In this document: one piece after another, positions 38,316 through 52,313 of the stretch
Layout of the letters: each line of letters begins with the position of its first letter
Numbering within the stretch: the stretch's first letter is position 1
From: Lysobacteraceae bacterium
Lineage (GTDB): Bacteria > Pseudomonadota > Gammaproteobacteria > Xanthomonadales > Xanthomonadaceae
Assembly: GCA_026005075.1 (NCBI GenBank)
Contig: BPKJ01000003.1
Span: 124,001 to 188,000 of the forward strand
DNA length: 64,000 bases
Reading direction: 5' to 3'
Position numbers and translations under genes: made by a program
The notes under the pieces: model-generated
Told to the model about the DNA's origin: nothing
Databases searched by the model: none
The model's input: only the letters and a program-made list of their open reading frames with translations

Positions 38316-39901
38316 GTGCGCGGACGGCGGCTCGCGGACCGCCCGGTCTTCGCGCCGGTCTTGCGCGCCTTGCCCGCCTTCGCGGGCGAGGACGCCGCGG
38401 ACGCACGCTTCCGCGCCGGCGCCTTCGCCCGCGTCGTCTTCGTCCGCAAAGGCGCGGCGGCGGTGCCTGCGGACGGACGCGCACGCTGCGGTGCCAGCAG
38501 GGCCAGCTCGAGCTCAGCCAGGGCCTCGCCGGTGAAGGTCGCCACCCGTTGCATGTGCGGCAGGCTGTCGCGGCATCCGGTGAAGCCGAAGTTCAGGTGT
38601 CCGGCGTAGCTCTGGCAGGTGATGTTGAGCGCCTGCCCATGGGTGACGAGCGAGACCGGGTAGCAGGCCTCCATGCGCGCGCCGCGGAAGTACAGCGGCC
38701 GGGGCGGGCCGGGGACGTTGGAGATGGTGACGTTGAACATTGGGCGGGTGCGGCCGCCGATCCCGGTCAGCAGGGTGCCCATGTACGGCGCCATCAGCAG
38801 CAGCGTGTACTGGAGCATGGCCTCACGCGGCAGGCTCTGCACGTGCTCCTTGGCCCGGCGCGTGCTTGCACGGATCGCCTCCAGCCGCTCCAGAGGGTCG
38901 GCGAGGTCGGTGCCGAGGGTGCTGATGATGAAGGTGATGGCATTGCCCGAACCGTCGTCGTCGCGGGGGCGCACCGAGACCGGAATGCCGGCGGTGAGCG
39001 GCTTCTCCGGAAGTTCGCCAAGCTCCTCCAGGAAGCGTCGGAGGGCGCCACCGCAGATCGCGAGAACGATGTCGTTGAGCGTGGCGTCCGCGGCCTCGGC
39101 CAGTGCCTTGAGCCGGCTCAGCTCGAACGACTGGGTGGCGAAGCGCCGCGCGCCGTGGATGCGGCCGTTGAGGATCGAGATGGGGGTGTCGAAGGGGATC
39201 TTGAGTACGTCGTGCCGGTTCCCGATCGCACCCAGCATGGCACCGAAGGCGCGCGCGACGTCCGGCATGGTGCCGGCCTGGAAGCGCAGCTTCTCCATCA
39301 GCTCGGCGGCGACATGGGCCGCGGTGGCGACCGGCGCCTCCGCGGCCTGCGCGCGCCTGCGGCGCGTGCGGCGTTCCGGGGCCGAACACCAGAACGGCTT
39401 CAGGCGGAGGCTTTCACCAGGATCCTCGCTCATCGCCCGCACCAGCAGCCGCACGCCACCGATCCCGTCGATCAGGCTGTGGTGCACCTTGACGTAGAGC
39501 GCGAACCGGTCCCCCGCGAGCCCCTCGATCAGCTCGACCTCCCACGGCGGTCGGCCGAGGTCCAGCGGCTGGCTGTGCAGCCTTGCGATGAGCTGCCCGA
39601 GTTCGCGCTCACCGCCGGGGCGCGGCAGCGCGGAGTGGTGGACGTGGTGCTCGAGATCGACCTCCTCGACCTCCTCCCAGACCGGCAGGAGACCCTTGAG
39701 GCGGGGCATCTTGAGCCTTCTGTTCCACGGCGCGCTGACCTCGCGATGGGCGCGGAACAGGGCCATGAGTTCGCGCACGAAGTCCGGTCCTGCGTTGTCC
39801 GGCAGGGAGAAGGGCATGAGCGCGCCCACGTGCATGGGCGTTTCCCGGGACTCGACCAGCAGCCAGGAGGCGTCGAGGAGGTTGAGGGCGTGGTGGGCCA
39901 T
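38312..39901 (-). CDS. Wax ester synthase/diacylglycerol acyltransferase (WS/DGAT)
   Basis: Transfers acyl groups from acyl-CoA to fatty alcohols or diacylglycerol, making storage lipids. The condensing motif HHxxxDG is present as VHHSLIDG (His140, His141, Asp145, Gly146). N-terminal LNLLDASWLLVESRETPMHVGAL and C-terminal block MFNVTISNVPGPPRPLYFRGA with PVSLVTHGQALNITCQSYAG are family typical. The last 60 or so residues are an Ala/Lys/Arg/Pro-rich tail ending GRSASRRPRT, resembling histone H1-like tails. The start at MAHHALNLLD is preferred to a GTG/ATG ten codons earlier. The stop overlaps the lptD start, so storage-lipid and LPS-transport genes are translationally linked. Confidence 0.92.
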   Translation of the reverse strand: MAHHALNLLDASWLLVESRETPMHVGALMPFSLPDNAGPDFVRELMALFRAHREVSAPWNRRLKMPRLKGLLPVWEEVEEVDLEHHVHHSALPRPGGERELGQLIARLHSQPLDLGRPPWEVELIEGLAGDRFALYVKVHHSLIDGIGGVRLLVRAMSEDPGESLRLKPFWCSAPERRTRRRRAQAAEAPVATAAHVAAELMEKLRFQAGTMPDVARAFGAMLGAIGNRHDVLKIPFDTPISILNGRIHGARRFATQSFELSRLKALAEAADATLNDIVLAICGGALRRFLEELGELPEKPLTAGIPVSVRPRDDDGSGNAITFIISTLGTDLADPLERLEAIRASTRRAKEHVQSLPREAMLQYTLLLMAPYMGTLLTGIGGRTRPMFNVTISNVPGPPRPLYFRGARMEACYPVSLVTHGQALNITCQSYAGHLNFGFTGCRDSLPHMQRVATFTGEALAELELALLAPQRARPSAGTAAAPLRTKTTRAKAPARKRASAASSPAKAGKARKTGAKTGRSASRRPRT

Positions 39902-39973
39902 ACGCGCGGTTCCGCCGTGGGACCCCACCACACTAGCAGCACGCCGGAAAAGGTCCAGACCCGCGACGCGGGG

Positions 39974-40255
39974 CTAGTCGCTCTTGAGGATGTCGGGCCC
40001 CTTGCCGGCGGTCTTCTCGTACACGCCCTTGCCGATCCTGCGGTATTGGGTGAAACCCTTCTCGCCGATGCGCTTCTCGCTCAGCAGGTGCGCGCCGCCG
40101 ATGGCCAGGGCCGGGGCGCAGATCTCCTTGCGCAGCGGTGCGCCGCAACGGGAGCAGGCGGCGGGCTCCGGGTCGTCGAGCTTCTGCAGCAGCTCGAAGC
40201 CTTCCCTGCACTGGGCGCAGCCGCCCGCGGTGGCACGGTAGCGATAGATGGGCAT
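39974..40255 (-). CDS. FmdB-type zinc ribbon protein
   Basis: 93 residues beginning MPIYRYRATAGGCAQCREGFELLQ, the pattern of the FmdB/CxxC_CxxC_SSSS regulatory zinc-ribbon family. Two CxxC knuckles are visible: CAQC and CSRCGAPLRK. The C-terminal half is polar (GGAHLLSEKRIGEKGFTQYR) and lacks the usual Ser-rich tail. The role of this family is not settled. It lies 7 bp after rnt on the same strand, so the two are probably cotranscribed. Confidence 0.8.
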   Translation of the reverse strand: MPIYRYRATAGGCAQCREGFELLQKLDDPEPAACSRCGAPLRKEICAPALAIGGAHLLSEKRIGEKGFTQYRRIGKGVYEKTAGKGPDILKSD

Positions 40256-40262
40256 GGGTGGC

Positions 40263-40919
40263 TCAGGCTCCGCTCTCGGGTTGCGCGACACCCGCCTCGA
40301 GGCGGACCAGGTCACGCCAGCGGTTGACGATGCGGCAGAACAGCTGGGCCGTCCGTTCGGTGTCGTACACCGCAGAATGGGCTTCCTCGCCCGACCATTC
40401 AAGGCCCATGGCCTGCACCGCGCGTGAGAGCACGGTCTGACCGACCGCAAGGCCGGCGAGGGTCACCGTGTCGAAGGTGCTGAACGGGTGGAAGGGGTTG
40501 CGCTTGTGCCCGGTGCGCGCGACCGCGGCATTGAGGAAGCCGAGGTCGAAGGCGGCGTTGTGACCCACCAGGATGGCGCGCTGGCAAGCGTAGCGCCGGG
40601 TGGCTTCGCGCACCGGGCGAAACACGTGATCGAGGGCCTTGCGCTCCGGAAGTGCGGCGCGGAAGGGATGATCGACGTCGATGCCGGTCACCTGCAGGGC
40701 CTTGGGGTCGAGCACGGCGCCGGGGAAGGGTTCGACGTGGGTGGAGGTGATCGTTCCGGGGCGCAGGGTCCCGTCCTCCTCCATCTCGATCGGGCATACC
40801 GCGATCTCGAGCAGGGCATGGCGGGTGCAGTCGAAGCCGCCGGTCTCGACATCGACCACGACCGGAAGATAGCCACGAAAGCGCTCGGCCATCGGGCCGG
40901 AGAGGGGAGGGTTGAGCAT
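40263..40919 (-). CDS. rnt: Ribonuclease T
   Basis: DEDD-family 3'-5' exoribonuclease that trims tRNA and other stable RNA 3' ends. The 218-residue product carries Exo[12 protein letters not shown] (Asp, Glu), Exo[14 protein letters not shown] (Asp) and Exo[17 protein letters not shown] (His, Asp); the RNase T-specific segment [25 protein letters not shown] is also present. The ATG at 40919 matches family N termini; upstream in-frame sequence is not conserved. Transcribed divergently from phr. Confidence 0.94.
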   Translation of the reverse strand: MLNPPLSGPMAERFRGYLPVVVDVETGGFDCTRHALLEIAVCPIEMEEDGTLRPGTITSTHVEPFPGAVLDPKALQVTGIDVDHPFRAALPERKALDHVFRPVREATRRYACQRAILVGHNAAFDLGFLNAAVARTGHKRNPFHPFSTFDTVTLAGLAVGQTVLSRAVQAMGLEWSGEEAHSAVYDTERTAQLFCRIVNRWRDLVRLEAGVAQPESGA

Positions 40920-41067
40920 GGCGGCAAGGATAGCAGCCGCAGTGGCCCGACCCTGGCCGGATGGGGCTGCGAAGCGCTGCGAGCGCGGCCGTGGCGGCAG
41001 GCGTGGTCGCCGCGTCGACACGCCTGCCACGATACTGTGGCGCCGAGCACCCGTGAGGCGAGTCCTG

Positions 41068-42477
41068 ATGCGATCCCTTGCCCTGGTCTGGCTGTGGCGC
41101 GATCTGCGCCTTGCCGATCACCCGGCCCTCTGCGCTGCCCTGGAGGCGGGTCATGCGCCGCAGCTGGTATTCATCGACGATCCCGATGGCGAGGGCGGCT
41201 GGCCGCTCGGCGCCGCCGCACGCATCCGGCTGCGGCATTCGCTGGACGCGCTGGGGCGCGAGGTGCGCCGTCGCGGCGGCCGCCTCCTGCTGCGACGGGG
41301 GCGAAGCCTCGAGGTCCTGCGGGACCTGATCCGCACCAGCGGAGCCGTGGCGGTGTACTGGAACCGTCGCGTGGAGCCCGCCCTGGTGGCGCGGGATCGC
41401 GAGGTCGAGCGAGCCCTCGTCGGGGAGGGCATCGAGGTGCGCACGTTCTGGGCGGCCGGCTGGGCCGATCCGGCCACGGTGCGCAACCGGCAGGGCTTGC
41501 CGTGGCGGGTGTTCACCCCGTTCTGGCGGCATCTGCAGGCGCAGCTCGATGGGCTCGGCGCGCCCCTGCCGGCGCCGCGCGAACTGCCGCCGTGCGCGCT
41601 CGAGGGGCTGGAGCCGGAAGCGCTGGTTCCGCTGCCCCGGCCACGCTGGGACCGCGGCTTCGGGGCCGCCGGCGAGGCCGGGGAGGCCGCGGCGTGGCGG
41701 CGCCTCGACGGTTTCCTCGAGCGCCTTGCGGACTATCCGGTCCACCGCGACCGGCCGGACCTTCAGGCGTGCTCGGGACTCTCGACGCATCTCGCCCTCG
41801 GCGAGATCGGTCCGCAGCAGATCCTCGCTCGCTTGCGGGATGGGCCGCGTCGGCCGGATGCCCCCGCGCAGTCCTTCCTGCGGCAAATCGGCTGGCGCGA
41901 GTTCGCCATCCACCTGCTCTGGCATTTCCCGCAATCGGCGGACGCCGACCTCACCCCGGCGCTGCGCGGCCTCGCCTGGCGCGAGCCGGATCCGGACCTG
42001 CTGCGTGCCTGGCAGCAGGGCCGCACCGGCATCCCCTTGGTGGATGCGGGGATGCGCGAGCTGTGGGCCACCGGCAGGATGCACAACCGCGTGCGCATGG
42101 TCGTGGCCAGCCTGCTGACCCGCAACCTGCGCTACCACTGGCGGCACGGTGCGCGCTGGTTCTGGGACACCCTGGTCGATGCCGACCTGGCCAACAACAC
42201 GCTGGGCTGGCAGTGGGTTGCCGGCACCGGTGCCGATGCGGCGCCCTATTTCCGCATCTTCAACCCGGTGACCCAGGGCGAACGCTTCGATCCCGACGGC
42301 GCCTACGTGCGACGCTGGGTCCCGGAACTCCGCAAGCTGCCGGCGCGCTGGGTGCACCGGCCCTGGCAGGCCCCGGCGGGAATGCGGCTGGGCGGGGACT
42401 ATTCGCTGCCGCCACGGGTCGATCTCGCGGCCACGCGCGAGGCAGCACTGGCGGCCTACCGCGCCATGCGCGCCTGA
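41068..42477 (+). CDS. phr: Deoxyribodipyrimidine photolyase
   Basis: Light-dependent repair of cyclobutane pyrimidine dimers using FAD and an antenna chromophore. The 469-residue class I enzyme begins [20 protein letters not shown] (photolyase N-terminal Rossmann domain, antenna binding). The C-terminal FAD-binding domain has [61 protein letters not shown] and [25 protein letters not shown], which are diagnostic. The start at 41068 is set by the WLRRDLRL-type block. No light- or damage-responsive site is evident upstream. Confidence 0.95.
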   Translation: MRSLALVWLWRDLRLADHPALCAALEAGHAPQLVFIDDPDGEGGWPLGAAARIRLRHSLDALGREVRRRGGRLLLRRGRSLEVLRDLIRTSGAVAVYWNRRVEPALVARDREVERALVGEGIEVRTFWAAGWADPATVRNRQGLPWRVFTPFWRHLQAQLDGLGAPLPAPRELPPCALEGLEPEALVPLPRPRWDRGFGAAGEAGEAAAWRRLDGFLERLADYPVHRDRPDLQACSGLSTHLALGEIGPQQILARLRDGPRRPDAPAQSFLRQIGWREFAIHLLWHFPQSADADLTPALRGLAWREPDPDLLRAWQQGRTGIPLVDAGMRELWATGRMHNRVRMVVASLLTRNLRYHWRHGARWFWDTLVDADLANNTLGWQWVAGTGADAAPYFRIFNPVTQGERFDPDGAYVRRWVPELRKLPARWVHRPWQAPAGMRLGGDYSLPPRVDLAATREAALAAYRAMRA

Positions 42478-42549
42478 GATCCCGGCGGCGGTCGCACCTT
42501 GGTGCCGCGCCGGCGGCGCTTCCCGGCCCCGCCGCGCAGGCAGGTCCGG

Positions 42550-46299
<3,750 letters not shown>

Positions 46300-46330
46300 C
46301 GGCCGGGTCCCGAGCGAAGACCGATGGCCA

Positions 46331-47260
46331 TCAGGGCTTCCTTGCGATCAGCGAGAGCACCTCGAAGTGCGGCGGCCGGCGTTCGCGGGTGAAAGGCTGG
46401 CAGCGCAGCACCTGGAGGCCGGCGCGCTCCGCGAGCAGGCCCAGCCCGCGCACGGTGAAGCCGAGGTTGGCATGGCCGTAGGGCGCCACCGCGGCGCGGT
46501 GCTCGTGGCGGCTGAGGGTCGTGGCCAGCAAGCGCCCCCCGGGCCGGAGCACGCGCGCCGCCTCCGCCACCGCCCGGGCCGGGGTGTGGGCATAGGTCAA
46601 TGCGTTCATCAGGAGGACCAGATCGAAGCTCGCCTCGGGCAGGTCGAGGCGGTGCATGTCCTGCACTTCCACGTCGACGTTCGGGTAGGCGGCGAGCCGC
46701 TCGCGTGCGGCCGCCGCCACTTTCGGGCTGGCGTCCACGCACAGGTAGCGCCGCGACTGCGGGGCGAGCAGCTCGGCCAGCGCGCCGTCGCCGGAGGCCA
46801 CGTCGAGCACGTCGCCCGGCTCCAGCAACTGCAGCGCCGCCCGTGCCAGTGCTTCCCAGGTGCGGCCGGGGGAGTAGTGCCGCTCCATGTCCCCGGCCAC
46901 GGCATCGGGCCAGTTCTCCTCCGAGGCCCGCGCCGCCAGCACCCGCGGAAGGCGCTCGGCATCCTGCCGCAGCAGCGGATCGTCGGCGGCCTCCCCCAGC
47001 GAGCGCCACAAGGCCTGCTGGCTGGGGTTGAGGGCCTCGCTGTCGAAGCGGTAGTAGGCCGAGACCCCCGAGCGACGGTCGCGGACCAGTCCCGCCTCCT
47101 TCAGCCTGGCAAGATGGGTCGAGACCCGCGGCTGCGCGAGCTGGGTGATCTCCGCGAGCTCGGCCACGGTCAGCTCCTCGCGGTCCAGCAGCGCAAGCAG
47201 TCGTACCCGGGTCGGGTCGGCGAGCACCCGCAGGCAGCTCGACCATGCATTCAGGTCCAC
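46331..47260 (-). CDS. ArsR-family regulator fused to a SAM-dependent methyltransferase
   Basis: 309 residues. The N-terminal winged helix (about 1-95) has [50 protein letters not shown]. The C-terminal class I methyltransferase domain (about 130-305) has motif [18 protein letters not shown], acidic loop [11 protein letters not shown], and [20 protein letters not shown]. The fusion suggests DNA binding modulated by SAM/SAH, which suits the downstream metH. It starts at GTG 47260, preceded by AAAGGA at 8 bp; an ATG upstream is out of frame. The promoter and an inverted repeat lie just upstream. Its ligand and targets are inferences. Confidence 0.88.
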   Translation of the reverse strand: MDLNAWSSCLRVLADPTRVRLLALLDREELTVAELAEITQLAQPRVSTHLARLKEAGLVRDRRSGVSAYYRFDSEALNPSQQALWRSLGEAADDPLLRQDAERLPRVLAARASEENWPDAVAGDMERHYSPGRTWEALARAALQLLEPGDVLDVASGDGALAELLAPQSRRYLCVDASPKVAAAARERLAAYPNVDVEVQDMHRLDLPEASFDLVLLMNALTYAHTPARAVAEAARVLRPGGRLLATTLSRHEHRAAVAPYGHANLGFTVRGLGLLAERAGLQVLRCQPFTRERRPPHFEVLSLIARKP

Positions 47261-47275
47261 GGCATATATCCTTTC

Positions 47276-47317
47276 ATCGCGATTGGGCGATACTAGCAGA
47301 GCGCGCCGCGATGATAA
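47276..47317 (-). promoter_or_regulatory. Putative promoter and operator of the arsR/methyltransferase-metH operon
   Basis: On the minus strand: TTATCA (complement of 47312-47317), 16-bp spacer, TAGTAT (complement of 47290-47295). An inverted repeat ATCGC-N6-GCGAT (47276-47291) overlaps the -10 edge and start region, the position expected for autorepression by the winged-helix product. Confidence 0.4.
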
Positions 47318-47439
47318 GCCCCGCTGCGACCACCATCGCGCCGGCCGGCAGCGGGAACCGCTACCATGGGGCGTTTGCCGGGGGCGGGCCGCCCCGGCCT
47401 GCACCCGATCCCCCAACGACCAGACCGAGGTAGGAGACC

Positions 47440-48600
<1,161 letters not shown>

Positions 48601-48608
48601 GCACTCAT

Positions 48609-48766
48609 TAGGGAAGGTCTGAACAACGCCATCCAGGCGTTGCCAGCCCACGCCGAGTCCGGTACAGGCCCGGACTCGGCTCACACGCATCGATCACTTG
48701 CGTGATGGATGCGTGGCCGGCCCTCCATGGCCGGCGGGGCCCTCTGAGTTGATCAGAGGTTCCCTA
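48609..48766. repeat. 158-bp five-hairpin repeat element, copy 2
   Basis: Same length, ends and internal hairpin order as the copy at 33378-33535, with roughly ten substitutions and no indel. Some changes in the third hairpin create additional pairs (ATCAC/GTGAT). The left flank gives TTAG and the right CTAG, compatible with a YTAR-type target. It begins 8 bp after the acyl-CoA dehydrogenase stop, at the left end of the low-GC insert. Confidence 0.85.
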
Positions 48767-48922
48767 GCACAGGCGGCAAGTGCAGCGGTTGGTGCCAACA
48801 AGCACCGTTCAATTGGACAGTTTGACGGGGGGCGCTATTGCCGCCGCGATGTAATGGGGCTGATGCTTGACCGCCGGGGGGGGCGGTAGCATGCGCGCGG
48901 CTCACTACGAGCCCTTCGACCC

Positions 48923-49639
48923 TTGCTGTGCGCAGCCATTGTCCTGCCCACAGACGCGCTGGCACAGTGCAGTGGTACACAGTCAGTGGGTGTCATGTCG
49001 CCGACGGTGCAGTCGGCATACCAGAATGCTGGGATCTATCAATGGAATGATGCTGTCCAAGGCTGGGTGCTGATCAGCGGCTACTATGATCCGTTCTTCG
49101 AGAACGAGAACTTGGGTATCACCGACGAATACATCACTAGCAGTGCATGGTCAGGTGGCGACGGTGGCGGTGGCGGCGGCGGCGTGGTAGTCGTTCAGGG
49201 TGCAGGTTCTGATTCTGCAGATCATGGCAACGGTCGTGGTAATGGGAACGGGCGCCCAGGCGAGGATGGCGTGTCCACGGGCTGTGGTACCGACCCAACA
49301 ATGCCGCCGGTCATTGTCACAGGTAGCCGCCCAAGTTTTGGCGGTTCATTGTTTTCCCTTATTTTCCGCAACCGGCTTCTGGATCGTATCTTCGGGCGCG
49401 GTGGTGGTGGTCGTCGCGCGGCACTTAGCGTCACTGCAGACCAATCCGTCCGTTGCGGATCTAGCTTCGCGGAACGTCGCGGCGCCGCCCTGGATGCCAT
49501 CAGGCGGCTGGGGTTCCTGAGGCGGGGGACTGTTATTCGTGTTCAGTATGGCGCTGGTCACTATCAAATGTGGATCGTGACGCAGCCAATGTTTACCGAT
49601 CGTGGGCTGCAGGCTTCAGGCAACTGTGTGGGCGGCTGA
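48923..49639 (+). CDS. Unrecognised secreted Gly-rich protein
   Basis: Not recognised. About 238 residues with codon use and base composition unlike the surrounding genes. The N terminus LLCAAIVLPTDALAQ looks like the hydrophobic core and cleavage site of a signal peptide, but lacks basic residues. The only in-frame start is TTG at 48923 because a TAG lies at 48887; an ATG at 48891 is in another frame, so a frameshift may have removed the true start. A Gly-rich linker (about 78-115) is followed by PPVIVTGSRP and a basic C-terminal domain of about 100 residues with Cys in VRCGSSF and SGNCVGG. A secreted effector is possible but unproven. Confidence 0.55.
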   Translation: MLCAAIVLPTDALAQCSGTQSVGVMSPTVQSAYQNAGIYQWNDAVQGWVLISGYYDPFFENENLGITDEYITSSAWSGGDGGGGGGGVVVVQGAGSDSADHGNGRGNGNGRPGEDGVSTGCGTDPTMPPVIVTGSRPSFGGSLFSLIFRNRLLDRIFGRGGGGRRAALSVTADQSVRCGSSFAERRGAALDAIRRLGFLRRGTVIRVQYGAGHYQMWIVTQPMFTDRGLQASGNCVGG

Positions 49640-49727
49640 ATACAGATCTCAATCAACATAGAGGGGTCCGGATGCGCGTGATCGCGCATTCGAATCACTA
49701 GTCTTCCCTAGCGAGTTAATTTCAAAC

Positions 49728-50714
49728 ATGAACCTGCGTACGAAATTAATTTTCGGTGGATTGATCGCGGTAACCGCGGTTTCCATTTCGTGGATGCTAG
49801 TCAATCGCAGCAGCGATCGCCTGGAAGCCTCCGAATCGACGCACCAACCGCACCAACAATCTGCGAATGAGGGGGGCGTCGCAGAAGTGGTTGCTGAAAC
49901 GAAGCTCAATGGCCTTACCGGAATTTCTGGCCTTAAGGTGGCGTCGGGTGAGACGGGATTGGCGCAAGCGTTTGCGGCGCGCCGACACTCATCAATGTTG
50001 CAAAGTCTTGCGAAACTCGATGCAGAGTATGCGCTGGATTCGTACGACATGGTGAGCTACGCGAATCATCTTTGCGGAGTTATGAGCGGCGGGCATCAGC
50101 CAGCTTCCGAGACCTATTTGGATCTATACCGCCTTGGGGTTTCCAAAGGCCTGATTGAAGAGAACTCAGAGACCGAAGCTTCCTATAGATATGTCGACTC
50201 GGCGCGCGAAGCATTTTGCGATTTGGGCGTGCCTTCCGAGAGTCCGCAAGACGCTGCGGCGATGTCTGAGCAGCGCAGATCGGAAGGTGCTCGGAGTCGG
50301 GATTTTGCCCGGCTGCTGGAACTTGAGAAGGAGTTCATGGTTGACGGGAGCGATGGGCCAGTGGAGGGTATGGCCAAAATCCTGGCATCGACGAGTAGCC
50401 CGTCTGTCTTCAAAGAGGCCGCGGACATGCTGGTCGAAACCGGTTGGATTCCACCTGGCTACAAAGTTCCCGGGTTTGCTCATCGAGAGCAACAGCAGAT
50501 GATTGCCGGCCTTGGGAACTTTCTTGCATATTGTGCCTTGATCCCCAACGGGTGCGGAGCAGGCTCCTTGTTGACCCTGCGTGCATGTATGCCTAGCCAC
50601 TGTAGGCCTGGGGAGTCACTGCAGCAGTTTTTCGCGCGCAACTTTACGCCGGATGAGTTTTCCGCGGCGCAATCCTATGCGAATGCATTGCTGGCTATGC
50701 GATGGCGTCGATAG
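49728..50714 (+). CDS. Unrecognised membrane-anchored protein
   Basis: Not recognised. 328 residues: an N-terminal transmembrane or uncleaved signal segment (IFGGLIAVTAVSISWMLV, about 8-25), then a mostly helical extracytoplasmic domain with several Cys (HLCGVM, EAFCDLG, AYCALIPNGCGAG, RACMPSHC) that could form disulfides. AT content is higher than in neighbouring genes, and no ribosome-binding site is obvious before the ATG. It follows the secreted Gly-rich gene by 88 bp on the same strand, so the two may be a transferred pair. Function is not claimed. Confidence 0.6.
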   Translation: MNLRTKLIFGGLIAVTAVSISWMLVNRSSDRLEASESTHQPHQQSANEGGVAEVVAETKLNGLTGISGLKVASGETGLAQAFAARRHSSMLQSLAKLDAEYALDSYDMVSYANHLCGVMSGGHQPASETYLDLYRLGVSKGLIEENSETEASYRYVDSAREAFCDLGVPSESPQDAAAMSEQRRSEGARSRDFARLLELEKEFMVDGSDGPVEGMAKILASTSSPSVFKEAADMLVETGWIPPGYKVPGFAHREQQQMIAGLGNFLAYCALIPNGCGAGSLLTLRACMPSHCRPGESLQQFFARNFTPDEFSAAQSYANALLAMRWRR

Positions 50715-50769
50715 GGGGCGCTGAGCAAGCCGAGCCGCGACGCTTCAGTTCACTTGATTGAAGTCAGTG

Positions 50770-50795
50770 CGAACCCCGGCGATCGGCGGGGTTCG
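50770..50795 (+). terminator. Terminator-like hairpin after the membrane-anchored gene
   Basis: CGAACCCCG (50770-50778) pairs with CGGGGTTCG (50787-50795) over an 8-nt loop, followed by TCGTTTC. It separates the unrecognised genes from the convergent transposase remnant. Confidence 0.5.
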
Positions 50796-50815
50796 TCGTT
50801 TCATGGACGCAACAC

Positions 50816-51442
50816 CTAGGCCTCAAGGTACTGCTCGGACTCGTCGTCGAAGGTGACGAACCCGGCCACCGGCAGATGGCAGCAGGTGTCGTAGTGCCCA
50901 TTGAAGAACGAGAGCTGCTGCGCGCCGTGGGTCGGATCGTCGGTGGGATCCAGATCGATCGTGATGCGCTTGGCTCTGCCCTTCGGCCGGCGTCGATGGC
51001 GTGCAATCACCGCGTCCGCCAATGCCGCTCCCATCCGGTAAAGCGTCTTGGCATCGATCGCGTTCTCGAACCGCGACAGCGTAGGCTGCGACGCCAGCGC
51101 GGCGCCGTTCACCGCATCACGCCCCACCAGTAACTTCTGGATCGGATCGTCGGCCAGACGCGCTGCGTCGTTGGCATCCGCGTAGCCGCAGGCGATCGCG
51201 AACACGCGCTGGCGCAGCATCTCGGCAAGCTCGTGCCGTACCTTGCCCTGCTGCCGCCACTCCTGCGTGCACGCCGCCATCGCCGCGGTCAGACCGAGCG
51301 CCTGGTCGCAGCCCTTCAGCAATACCGCCCCGCCCTCCGTGCTCGCTCGCGGCAGGTCAGTGGCACGGGCAGAAACCTGTACCAAACAGAGGGTTGAGCC
51401 GCATGCCAAGAGCGCGGTTCGTATCGGGGATTGGAGCAGCAA
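50816..51442 (-). mobile_element. IS1380-family transposase remnant, N-terminal part only
   Basis: 208 codons, of which about 180 match the N-terminal half of IS1380-type DDE transposases: GGAVLLKGCDQALGL, RQRVFAIACGYADANDAARLADDP, ALASQPTLSRFENAI, RITIDLDPTDDPTHGAQQLSFFNGHYDT and LPVAGFVTFDDESEQYL. Full-length proteins are about 430-460 residues; here the frame ends at 50816, losing most of the catalytic domain. The first 30 codons do not look like a normal start either. No terminal inverted repeats were found around it, so it is an immobile fossil inside the insert. Confidence 0.8.
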
Positions 51443-51508
51443 TCGGGTTCGGAGAACGGAGCACAGACTTCAGCGTTCGGTGCATGGCATCCGGTACAAG
51501 ATGCGAGC

Positions 51509-52141
<633 letters not shown>

Positions 52142-52313
52142 TCGCCGTTCTTGGCTGCGGGTGCGCGTGCGGCGCACCCGCCTGCCATACCCGGGCTGAA
52201 TCCGTGCTGGCTCGCGCGGCCTGCGCGGACGGCGGCGCCGGCTCGGGTTCTGGCCGCACGCCGGTGCGGGGCGTAGACTTCACGCACTTTTCCAGCCCCG
52301 GTCCGCTGCCGTC

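Noticed and set aside
47261..47439. SAH riboswitch upstream of the metH operon
   Set aside because: Such riboswitches precede ahcY/metH in some relatives, but the leader here is very short and no conserved SAH-aptamer pairing was recognisable. The winged-helix regulator is a better candidate.
48867..49073. Small plus-strand frame from 48867 including ATG 48891
   Set aside because: It leaves the signal-like sequence in another frame and ends after 68 codons. It may contain the displaced start of the 48923 gene, but on its own it does not resemble a protein gene.
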